DNA of 64,000 bases from Siderastrea siderea. Lineage: Eukaryota > Cnidaria > Anthozoa > Scleractinia > Rhizangiidae. Positions within the stretch are counted from its first letter, which is position 1. Each line of letters begins with the position of its first letter. Shown here one piece after another: positions 22,906 through 34,900 of the stretch. The translations under genes and the position numbers were made by a program. The notes under the pieces are model-generated. The model did not search any database. It worked only from the letters and a program-made list of their open reading frames with translations, and was not told the DNA's origin. The stretch is taken from the NCBI GenBank assembly GCA_964030785.1, contig OZ034979.1, forward strand, positions 14,864,583-14,928,582, read 5' to 3'.

Positions 22906-25900
22906 CTAAAAAAAAAAAAGAAAACGACAAAAATCATAACTTCCACTTCAGTCCTCTCTACCTTCTGCATAAGCTAGTCAATTGTAACGTGAACAAAATC
23001 GAAAATCATGATAAGCAGCTTTTTAAAATGATGAAACGATGTGAATTGGAAATTATGAGGAAAGATTTAAACTTTAAAATGATAAAATAGAAGGATTTTT
23101 CTTATGATTGGAGGCCACCACAGAAGTGGCTGTGTCTTTTATGCGATTCACACGTCTCTATGTAAACCACATACTTTGCACTGTAGTGCCAGTCACCTAC
23201 TGATGACCTAGCTGGTATCTTATATGTTAAAGCTAAAGGAGTTGCCAAGCACCTTACGATATGAGGGGGAAACAACTATAATCGGTACGATAGCCTGGTA
23301 ACGTTTTAAAGAAAGCTGGTGAACTGGCTGTAGAGTTATGGTCTTGGCTATAGGAAAAGAAAGAGACAAACAAAAAAGAGGATCGTCAGCAAAAACTTTG
23401 TCAAGCCAAACATGATCAATTATAGTGGCTTTAGGACACAGCGGAGAAGTGGTATGAAGAGTAGTATAGCTGCACTGAATAAAAACTCTTGCGAGGACTG
23501 GAAAAAGTGAGGACTTGTGATGCCACAAAATATTAGATAATGGAAGGTTTCTCTGTCAAACATTCTGCGTTAACTCCCGAATGGCTTATTTACAGATTAC
23601 AAGACACCTTAACGTAATAAAAGAAATGCCAACAGAGTGTGCCTCATGTTAAAAACCACACAATTGAGGGGTATTCACACAAAGAGATGTTTGACTTGAA
23701 GGTAACGTAAAATAAGTAGGATATTATATATTGAACTTAAAGCACGGTACAGGCAAAATGTTTAAGCACTTTTTGTTGTTGTTGTGATCATGGTCCTGTA
23801 CAGCCCCCAAAAGTAATGTTGCATTACTGTGGAAAATGGAGCCTGTTCACGTACTGTTTTGAGTTTAGCAACTAAACGTCAATTCGAACATAAACAATTC
23901 ATGGCCATAATTAATTAATGTTCACAAATATATATCTTCAAAATGATGCTTATTTGGATGATGGAATTTTTTTTTAGATAAAGATGCATGTGTTTATTAT
24001 TAACAAACTCCTTCAAAAATTCCCAAATAATGTCAAGTTGTACGGACATTATTAATTGTTGGGTGGTGGAAAAAAGATTACGAAAATTAAGGATTTCCAA
24101 TTTTACGCTTTACATAAACAAAAAGGGAAAAATTCAAATAATTTTCCAAAATTCAACCTAACTTCATAAAAGGACCCTTAAGTTTGTGTTTGAGAGGATA
24201 TCAGGAGCTTCTTACCATATGCAAGCTCCTTTGCTGCTATAGCTAGTCTCCTTGATAGCGACTCTTCTGTTTCAGAACCCCGATGACGAAGGCGTCTTTC
24301 CTGAACACATAACACGAAAGAACATTAGTTTCACAACATCAAAGGTTACAAAGGACATAGTTCCTGAGGCAGGGGTGGGCTACCCACCCATTCACTGACC
24401 TTTTACCCTCTTTCGCAATTCACAGCCTTAAATCTGTCCTTTTCATCATGTTGAGAATAAAATGACAATAATCTAAATATGGTGTAGCTACTATGAAAAA
24501 TTTTTAGACCAGTGGGAAAAGAAAACAATTGACCATTCAAAAACGCGACTCGTTACCACAAGGTTATGCCTTTGTTTGCACTTTTTGTAAAGCAGTCACA
24601 GAGATGAACTGTGATTTTGCATTTTACGTTTTTGACATAAGTACCTAGATAATCTCAAAAACAATTTTCAAGGGACAATTTTTAAAACAGGGAATGGGAA
24701 AAAGGCATACTGTAGGAAGTGAAAACCTTGAAAACATGATGTTTTAAAATGTCAGTTGAGGTTGTACAAGGACTGAAGTATATTAATCAGGGTAATATTT
24801 TCTACTGGCTGTGTCAAATTAGAGGGACATGAATACCTCAAGGCAGTGTTTTTACTCTGCAGAGTAATCAAACTAACAAATAAGAAATAAATTCAGTTGT
24901 TTTTCATCTGGAAAAGAAAGCCACATCCCCGACAGGTGGTCATGTCCAAATTTCTTGTGACAGGAGGCACTGAGGACTAAGCTCTGCTAGCTAAACTCAC
25001 CTTCTTTTATCTATTAGTCATTTTCTTCTTTTTATTTTAGCATCCAGTAAAAATATAACCAGATTTTACCTTAGCTTTTGATGTTTCATACTAACTCTAT
25101 ATAAGGTCCCCTCTATGGTAAAAGGCAGCTAACCACGATGTCAACGCCAAGGGAAACGCCACTTAAAAATGACTTTTCAATCTTTTAAACTTCTCTGTGG
25201 ATATCCCGACTTGTTTACCAGGGGAAACTGAACGACCCTTCAATCCTCAGAGGGTTTTGCTTTGGGTATTTTCTTTTGTTTTCAGCAACGTTACTACGAA
25301 AGTTTAACTGGCTAAATTTCCCAAGGTACTCGGTTACACGGAAAAATGCCACTTTCCCCAGCGAAACGTGGCAAGTTTGTGAAAATGTGGTAAGGTAAGG
25401 TTGCCTCATGTAACCACAGCTAATACTTTGCAATTTGCTCTGTGAGATTATGTGGCACAGGTGTCATGTCGAGTTTTTTATACAACGCTTGAAACAAAGC
25501 ACACTGATCACAAACCAGTTCCTCTATTGAAGGTGTCTTCACAAAAACATAATAGCAGTCCATGTTGGTTTTCTTCAAACTGATAACTCCCTGTGGAAAA
25601 TTACCAGAAAATAAGCTGACATTAAAGGCAGGTTCACTTTCAACTGTAACGGTACATCATGTTTACATTTATGTCTCAGGTGGAAGACACATTGTCTTGG
25701 CAACTTGCACTCTATTATCAACTGACTAGCATAACATATTTTCTTCATCAAGACTTGTTGCTCAAGTATATGCATGTACAGTAGATATGTGTCTTTGCTG
25801 AAAAGCTGGTACTGGCCATCAGTTCTAGTGTAATCAAACACTAATTATGCTTGTGTGGAGTAATCAGCAAAGACCCCTTCTCAAAAATTGGTAAACATCT

Positions 25901-28900
25901 AGTTTACAGACCCATTGTCCATATGCTTTTTTATGTTGGGATACTTTTATTGGACGTTTCTGGGCGCCATTGTATTTACTTTGGAATGTAGGAAAGCCCT
26001 GGTTTGTTTGGATTGGTCGTATGTTTTTTAGTAAGATTTTCAAGCAGGATGGCATTCTCATGTCAGATGAAAACTGACACTTAAATGATTTAGTGCAGAT
26101 TATAGCGCCACAGTGGTATAAACATGGTTTCATATTTACGGATTTTATCACAGCAAATGGCCAGTACAGAAATAATTCTTGTCACTGTTGAAGTGAAATT
26201 CATCACAGTTATTCCTTCAAGCAAAAACAGAAAAAATGTAATGTAATTATATTTGTCACACTAAGTATTCCGTGAATGCAGTCGGCTCCTCATGCCCCTG
26301 ACTTTGCACCACGCTTGAATAACTTTTGTTAACTAAAGGTAGATCACAGGTTTGCATTATCTTCCAAAGCCAAAAGCTGAGTGTCATGTATTATTTAGTG
26401 CTATAAGAGCAAAATAGAGGTTAACGCAATTCATTAAGAAAAGCACATTTTAAACTCAAGCCATAGAAATGAAATAATTCTGGCTCAGCCACAGTCACAG
26501 CTACTCTTATTTTAACATTAGTTATATTATTTAAAGTCAAGTTCAAAGTGAATGAGAACTTAATAATATTTGCCATAAATTAATTTATATTTAATCATAT
26601 CGTTGCATTTACGGTTCAAATCAAAATAGATGTATGGCAAGAAGGTTTCTCATGCTTTAATCCACCCTTGGCGAAAAAAAAAATGGTAAGGCTTCAGAGT
26701 TGAATTGTATAACTAACAACGGGTGTAACCGCTAATGTTAGATGTTAAGATAGCGACTTCGTTTTTTGCAACTCGCCCCCTGAGAAGTGTTCCATCAGTT
26801 ACCTCATTAGTTAGTTTTGATTATCCTCAGTCTGTTGTATTAAAGGTGGTGGCATGGGAGCATACTGTAAATGCCTTAATTGTGAATGGCCTAACTTTGT
26901 CAAGAAACATGGCACCATAAGGAAAGGGGATACCCCATTGTCCTAATCTTTCCTCTCCTACACGTAGCTTACTCTAAAAGTGTTCAAAGAAGACACATCT
27001 CTATATCTGAGTCATTAAAAACATGCCCATAACGATGGGAAATACGAGGTAATGTTTCTCGAATAAATTGTAATCCACATGCAAATCAAAGGCTCCTATG
27101 AGCCATGCCAGTCGTGAATGAAAATGCGAAATAAATCTTTACTCTGTGATCAGGCACATTTTTCACCAAACAATTTAGTTCAGAAACTAGAGGCTCTCTA
27201 GTACACAATATTGTGTTTCCCATAGGAGTTATGGCTGTAGTTATGACTGTCTAATCATGTGCTTGAGTAGTATATAGTGGGGATGAAAAAAGCCTTTTTT
27301 GCAGTGGAATCTCATTAGTTTGCGGTGGAATACATTAACAATGATGACGTTAAAGACCATTGTCTTGGTCTCATGAATAAAACGCGGTGGATTCTCATTA
27401 GCGTATAGCTGGTTTGATGCCTTTGTCAATAACGTCTGATTCTATTTTTAGCTTTTGGCGGTCTTGGTTGGTATAACCGGTTTGACACATTTTTTACTCG
27501 TTTGGATGAGGCATTCTGGTTGGCTCCTCTAGCTTCTATTGTTTGAAGCGCACAAAAGCTTTATTCACTAACAAGCGCCAACTCACATCTCACTTGTGAA
27601 TCAATATCACTGAAACGTGATGTCCTTGTGCAAGCTTCTATTTCTTGTCGCTTTCATTGTACTGCAGACAAGTACTGTTATTTAACAATACAGAACTTTT
27701 TTGGTGCACTGATTCATAAATTGTGCATTTTACTGATGGCACCAACAAACCACCTACACACAGATTTTATGTACTAAAAATTTTATTTCAGCAGACAAAC
27801 ATTTTCCCTATCTTCTTGATTTCGAGGTAATCTTTGACACAACAGTATCCTAGTTCAGGCCCGTAACCAGGATTCTATGTGGGGGGTGCTAACGAGGGCA
27901 AAATGAACTAAACTACCGAAAAGTATTTTTTATTGTCTGATCCGTTTATTTAGGAAAGTAGCAATACATGACAAATTGTAACGGCAAAGTACACGGTAGG
28001 AACTGAATATCATATTTGTCGAAACGACTAATTTACGATGTAAAATGATACATCAAAATACTGCCGGACTAATCCTTCAGGATTGTCCCGAGCTCCAGCC
28101 TCCGTGGGTGTTTGGTGGCAAACGGATTAACCACCTCAACCAGATCAATCTTAACTTGGTAATGGATGTGCATTAGTGCCAGGGACGACAGATTTTCTTG
28201 GCCCATACAAATGTCGTCGTGGTTAGCTATCATCTGCAGAGCCGCTAAGAAGTTGCCTGTATTCCCACGACTCTTACTGTTCAAATGCACTGCCGACCAC
28301 AGAAAAGGATGGCTTCTGAAACACATTTAACGATGTGCTTATGTGGGGGCGGGGGGCGGGGGGTGCGAACGCACCCTGTGCACCCCCTCTGGTTACGAGC
28401 CTGTAGTTTCTCATCACGGCCTCTATTTCCTCCTCCAAAATTTTATTCTCCCTCCTCCACAGTTTTATTTCCCTACTACTACTCGTCCTCCTCCTCCTCC
28501 TCCACAATTTTATTTCCCTACTCCTCCTCCACAATTTTGTCCCCCCCCCCTCCTTGTCGTGGTGGTGAGGCTTGCATGTCTCAATGACCTTAAGAGCTGT
28601 GCTGGCTGGGACTCTGTTCCCTGGCAGGTCTAACCATGCTGGATTGGTCGAGGGGAAGAGGCCATACAAAGAACAGCCCCTGGTCCTCCAGGTTGGGGGT
28701 TGGGCAGTGGGCCAATCACCTGCAGCCTTAAAACCAAGCAAATTACAGAAACCTTAAGCACTCAAAATCAACCTTCTCTTGGGGCCACTGCGTTACCTTG
28801 CCTAGGTAAGCAAAGCACGACACCTTTGGGCCAAAGCCTAGAGGATTCTCAGGAGCCGACCAAACCATTAGCGACCCGAGAGCTCAGCTTAGAATAGGGA

Positions 28901-31900
28901 ACTGGAATGTGAGAACTATGCACACTGCAGGAAAATCAGCACAAGTTGCAAGAGCGATGAACGAGATGAAGACCCAAATTATGGGAGTGCCGATGGGTAG
29001 GAACAGGTAGTAAGAATGAAACTGAGCTCAGGTGAAACAGTACCATACTCAGGATGAGATGAAGATCAACACATGCAAGGTGTGGCGATAATGATGACAC
29101 AAAAGAGGCAACAAAGGCCTTAATTGACTGGTCACCAATGAATGAAAGAATAATAAAGGCAAGTTTCTACTCTAAATTCAAAAAGCTTACAATGATACAG
29201 GTGCATGCACCAACTAATGATGCAGATGAGCAAACAAAAGAAGACTACGAGAAACTACAAGAGGAAGTCGAGCAGGTACACAAACATGACATGTTAGTCA
29301 TCACAGGAAATATGAATGCGAAGGTGGGAAACCTTGTCAATGGCCTTGGAAGAGTAATGGGAGGACGCAGTCTGAATGGGTGCGGTTAATGATAATGGTG
29401 AAAGACTGAAAGAATTCTGCGATTTCAACGATCGCGAGTTGGTAATCACTGGAACAATACTTCCACACAGGAAAACACATAAGCAGACATGGGTGTCGCC
29501 TGGTGGAAGGACAAAAATTTAGATAGACCATATTCTGGTTAACAGAAAATTCAGAACTTCAGTGATAGACACCAGAGTCATGAGGTCAGCAAATGTGGCC
29601 AGCGACCATTACCTAGCTACTAGGGTACAAGAAAAAAAATAACACAAGCCATGGTTAAGTCAGGAAGCTTGGACCCTAATGGGTAAAAGGAAAGCCATCA
29701 AACAGAAGTTAACCGGTGCAAGATCAGAGAGACTCAGACAAAGATGGCAAGATGAATACCGAGAGAAAAATAGCGAATTAAGTTAAAAGACAGGTTAGAG
29801 CGGATAAAAGACGAAGGACTGAAGAGGTCGCAGAAGAGGCTGGAAATGCGGCCAGGAAACAGCACATGAAGACACTGTATACCCTGACCAAAGGATTGTG
29901 CAACAAGAAAGCCCATTGGGCATTTTAACCGGCCATTCTGACCCTCCCCACCCCTAGGTTTCACAAATGTTAGCGTGATCCTCTATTTATACGAACCAGC
30001 GTGACGAAAAGTGTGATTGTGTGACACAATATTTTGACTATAACGTTACTGGATGGCGTAATGTGTAAACTCTGATGACTCAGCTTATCTTTCTTATCGC
30101 TTTTATTTGTGCTGAAAAACGCAAATTCACTCAAACGTTGAATGTCTATATAACTTCGTCCACAACTGAGAATGCTCACACCGGGACGACGAAGTATTTT
30201 ACTGTTGTGCCTAGACCTTAAATACAAACAGTGAACATAGCAGTAGAATCAAAATATAACGCTTGATAAACACGAGCTCGAGCAGATCGTCAGAGTATGG
30301 GGCACGTCAAGGCATATCTCATGACGTGATGTTTAAATCCGGTTTGCTAACCCAGGAATCCCCTTACAAAAGTGAACAAGCGAGCGGGGACGAAAGTCGC
30401 CCAGGTCTTTGAAAGCTAACGCGCCTGTCGAGCCACAATCGATTTAGCGCTCACTCGCTTGTTTTTCTTTTCCTTCACTATCTCTGAATGGAAACAGAGA
30501 CTGCTCGTAGCTTTTAGCGAACACCACACGCAAACCACACAAATCCGTCGATAATATTCAGATATTTTCGTTCTTTCAATGCAAAAAGACTCGTAACACC
30601 TACCTTATTAATTGATCTCCTTATTAATGACGATTCCTTCGTATTAACTTCTCGCCTCAAATAAACACTCATCTCTCTCCGTTCACAAGAACTATCATGT
30701 ACTGATGGTGCAATCCACTAATATTGCATCATCATACTAGTACCAATTCCTTCTCTTCCTAGCCCACGCCGGCAAAACGCAACTGTCCTTTTTGTCCGCT
30801 GCGAAATACAAGTTAGCCAATCAGAAACCTTAAAATCCACTTAGCAAACCACCCCCCCCCCCCCCAATAAAATGCCAAGGGAAACTGCCTCTCATGCAGC
30901 ACAATATTACATCCCTCCTATACAAAAAGCAACTTTCAAAGCAAATCACATTCACAGAAGCGTCATATGCTCCTGACATTCACAAATCCTTCTGACTCCC
31001 ACATTTTTACACCCCTCAAAATGTCAATCCCAATAAAAAAAAAACTCCTGCGCTAAAAAAATTTTCACCATAACCACTAACTAGATCAGACAACACAGCC
31101 AATTTCACATTCAATCCTATTAGCTCCTTTACTCAATTGCGCATGCGTTATACAAGACAAATACAAAAAACCCCAAACTTAACAACCCTTCGCCGTTCAT
31201 ATCTTAAATACTGTAAATTAAAAGACAAAAACATAGGAAGGTAACATTCAGAAGACTAATATGCGCATGCATCTTATATAAGACAGTACCTCTCTTGAGT
31301 ACCCGTACCACAAGCTTTACAACACTTTCTTCGTCTGTTAAGGTGGCCGAACACAGTTTTCTTGTACCTATGCGTTATTTATCGTTATTTTCAAACCACT
31401 GGCAGTTGGGCAGCCAAAATTGGCAAGGTGCAAGTTCAACTAAAGAAGATTGCATTTTGATATGTTTTATTGGACTAGGGTACCGTTACCATGGCAACAC
31501 ATTAAATAATGGGTTTGATTTATTTTCAGAAAATCCAGTCGTTAGATTTTTTCCATCATTTGTCACTAGAAAACTCAAAAAAATACTGGCCTATTGACGC
31601 TGGTCTCGTGAAATTTTGACATAGAGATCTCCTGTTATTTTGTGTTTTGCATTTTAACGTTTTCTGAACATGTCCTCTGTCTGATTTCAATTTTTGTTTG
31701 CAGGCGAGCTAAGCGTGTTCCGACCTATTATTCTACCAAATTTCATGAAATTCTAACAAGCGGTTCCGTAGAAATCAGTGCATTTCCACTAAATCGTGCA
31801 GTCACAATTTTCTGGTTAACTGCGCATGCGCTGCATTTGACAGGATTCTCGATCTTTCTTGATCCATACAAACAATCCCAGAAAGGCAGGGTATTTTCCA

Positions 31901-34900
31901 AGAGTAATACCTTTAATACATTGAAAAACAAACGTTTTTGACACATAACAAACTGTTTGATTGTTAAGACGGAAAAAACACTTGCACAATCTTCACTGAA
32001 CAAAAGGAAATGATCGCTGTACAAAGCCTTGTGCGCGCGCTTATTCACGTCAGCAGTACAAATCGTAGAGCGTGCGCAAACTGTGTTCAGACACCTTAAG
32101 CCAACTTGCTTTCACGAAAAACTGTGTTCATTTTATAAACCGCCGGTCGCCATGGCGACGGCTGGTTAATGAGAGCTGGAGTAATGGACAACAATGGCAA
32201 GATCCTTAATGATAAAGAAAAAGAAATGGATGATGGTTAGAGCACTTTACTGAGGTACTTAACAGAGAGAACCCTAGCAATCCAATAAGCGAAGCAGAGA
32301 TAAGACTGCTGGATGAAGTAGAAGAAATTGATACATCTGATTTCAGCAGAGCCGAAGGGAGGAATAGGCAATAGGACACCTGAAGAACGGAAAAGCACCA
32401 GGTATTGATAACATGCAAGCAGAGCTGCTTAAAGCTGACATTGACTATGCTACCACTTAAGTCAAGGAGATCATAGACGTAGTGTGGAGAGAAAAAAAGA
32501 CACCAGAAAAATGGAGGAAAGGGCTGATCGTAAAACTGCTGAAAAAAGGAAATCTGAAGGAATGTAAAAACTGGCGTGGAATTACGCTGCTGTCAGTCGT
32601 CAGTAAGGTCATGGGGAAAATTGTGATTAACAGAATACGAATTGGAGTCGAGTGGAAGCTCAGAAAGAAACAAGCGGGTTTCAGACCAAGCAGAGGCACC
32701 ACTGAGCAAATTTTCATATTAAGAAATATAATTGAGCGGTCAATAGAGTGGCAGTCAACAGTATACATAAATTTCATAGTCATTGATAAAGTGTTCGATT
32801 CAGACCACAGGGATAGTCTGTGGCTGATTATGAGAAGCTATGGCATTCCATCCAAGATAATCAACATGGTGAAGGCACTCTACAACAACTTTGAATGTGC
32901 CTTAGTAGATGGAGAGGACAAAACACAGTGGTTTAAGATTAAGACTGGAGTGAAGCAGGGCTGTGATATGTCAGGTTTACTTTTCCTACGAGTCATTGTC
33001 TGGGTAATGAGACATACATCACAAGAGGGAAACACCGGAATAAGGTGGGGGTTCAACAAAAAGCTCGAAAGTCTCGACTTTGCAGATGATATGGCCCTAC
33101 TATCATTGACCAAGCAACACATTCAGACCAAGGCCCGATAAGCTTACCCATGAAGCAGAAAAGGTGGGACTGAAAGTTAATGTGGACAAGTGTAAACTGC
33201 TGTAAATAAATTTGCGCAGCAGTGATGCAGTGGAAGTGAATGGGCAAGGCAGATGTCTTCAACGGATATTTAAGATACGCTGGCAGGACAGAATTACAAA
33301 CAAAAAAGTCCTGCAGATGGCTGAAATGGAAAACATCAGTGAGGACGTCCAAAGGAGGAGATGGCAGTTCATCGGCCACATCATGAGGAAAGAACCTAAC
33401 AATGACTGCAGCATTGCATTGACCTGGACCCCGGAAGACAACAAAAGCGGGGCAGACCCAAGACAACATGGAGAAGGACGGCGGAGAGAAAAAGAGAAAG
33501 AGCTGGATGGAAGAACTGGAGTGAGGTACACATTGCAGTGGCCGACAGAGCTGGTTGGCGGGAGAGTGTTGAGGCCTTATGTGCAACATGGCGTGAAGTG
33601 GCGTAGTTACTAAAAGAAGGAATGACCTACAATGAGCTACAATGAGCTACAATGATCTACAATGAGCTATAATGAGCTACAACGATCAACCACAATGACC
33701 TACAATGAGCTACAATGAGTTACAATGATCTACACTGAGCTTGAACGATCTACAATGAGCTACAATGACCTACAAAAAACTACAATGAGCTAAAATTAGC
33801 TAGAAGGGGTTCATAATATCACTATCCTTACCTTTTTATATGGTAGAAAGGTCGGTCCCGTGAGAGGAGAATAATTAGCGAAAAGCATTCAGACGTAAAT
33901 AAAGGCTGTTCTTTTAAAAACTTTGGCATTCGATATTTTACGTTATCTTTTAACCGGAAGTGGCCTCGATTGTTTGTTGAGGACCGCTCACTGGCGTAAC
34001 TTACAAAGGGGTAAGGTGCTCGTATTGTAAGAGGCACTTTCCGAGAATACCAAACATTATCCAAGGTGTCCAAGAATTGCTTTTGAGAGTTGCTACACTA
34101 CCGCAAGAATTACCCAGCATGTTCTACGATTTTTGCAGATTTTCTATGATTGCAGCTTTCGCGGCAGGTGAGAAGCGTTGCGTGACAGTCCATGTAGCTA
34201 CATCTAAATGCAGTACTCTTCGTGACATTAAGTGTATAAATAATGCCCAGCATTTTATAAGCCTTGAATAACTATACATCATTTCAAAGCTAATAAAATA
34301 AAGAATTAAAAAATCCTTCCAAGATATGAAGAAGGAATCATGGGACCTTTCGCAGAATGCCGATGCTAGCCGTTGATTTCCGAAGATTACCGTAATCCTT
34401 GAATAAACATTTGTGATAAGAAAAGGTTAAGTGAAATGTTTGAAAGATGGTATTTTTTTGCCGGGAATAAAGTTATTTATTTATGCATCGCATCTCGCTT
34501 GAGATCACTTTGTCATTGAAGAAGGCGCAACATAAACACATTAGAACAAAAATAGCAAACCAAATAAAAACAAGACCAATATTTAGAAGTTAATGGCCAC
34601 ACCGGGTGGCGGTTTATTGTGTAAATCAAAACCTGATAATTTTCTTGTCAACAAAATCAATTTTCCGAACATAATCCATGTGGGGCCTTAAAGGCCAAAA
34701 TACTTTAACTTCGTCTAAACATGTTATGATGTTACACAATAAGATTAGAAGTGAGCCAGGCTGGCCGATCGGGGAGGGAAAAAATTTAAAAATGACCTTT
34801 GTGAGCTCAGGAGCAAAAGGGGCCAAACTCTGAACAGCGTGGTGATAAGCTCGGCCTGACTATCACAACTATCTATTGTTGCCTCCGATAGCGCCGCATA

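Larger units (their letters stand above)
28555..33830 (+). mobile_element. LINE retrotransposon, decayed and interrupted
   Basis: Order: a 5' region (28555-28880) shared with 45216-45480; an AP-endonuclease domain (28880-29640); a linker to 29924; a TTAA-flanked insertion (29929-32165); reverse transcriptase (32170-33140); a C-terminal region (33212-33613); and a 10-bp-period tail. Stops and frameshifts are frequent. The clade was not determined. The combination of [12 protein letters not shown] endonuclease and a [14 protein letters not shown]-terminus is widespread in invertebrate LINEs. Confidence 0.85.

Noticed and set aside
28285..28741. Pro/Ser- and Arg/Glu-rich frames on both strands
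   Set aside because: They arise from the CT-rich tandem repeat and the LINE 5' region.
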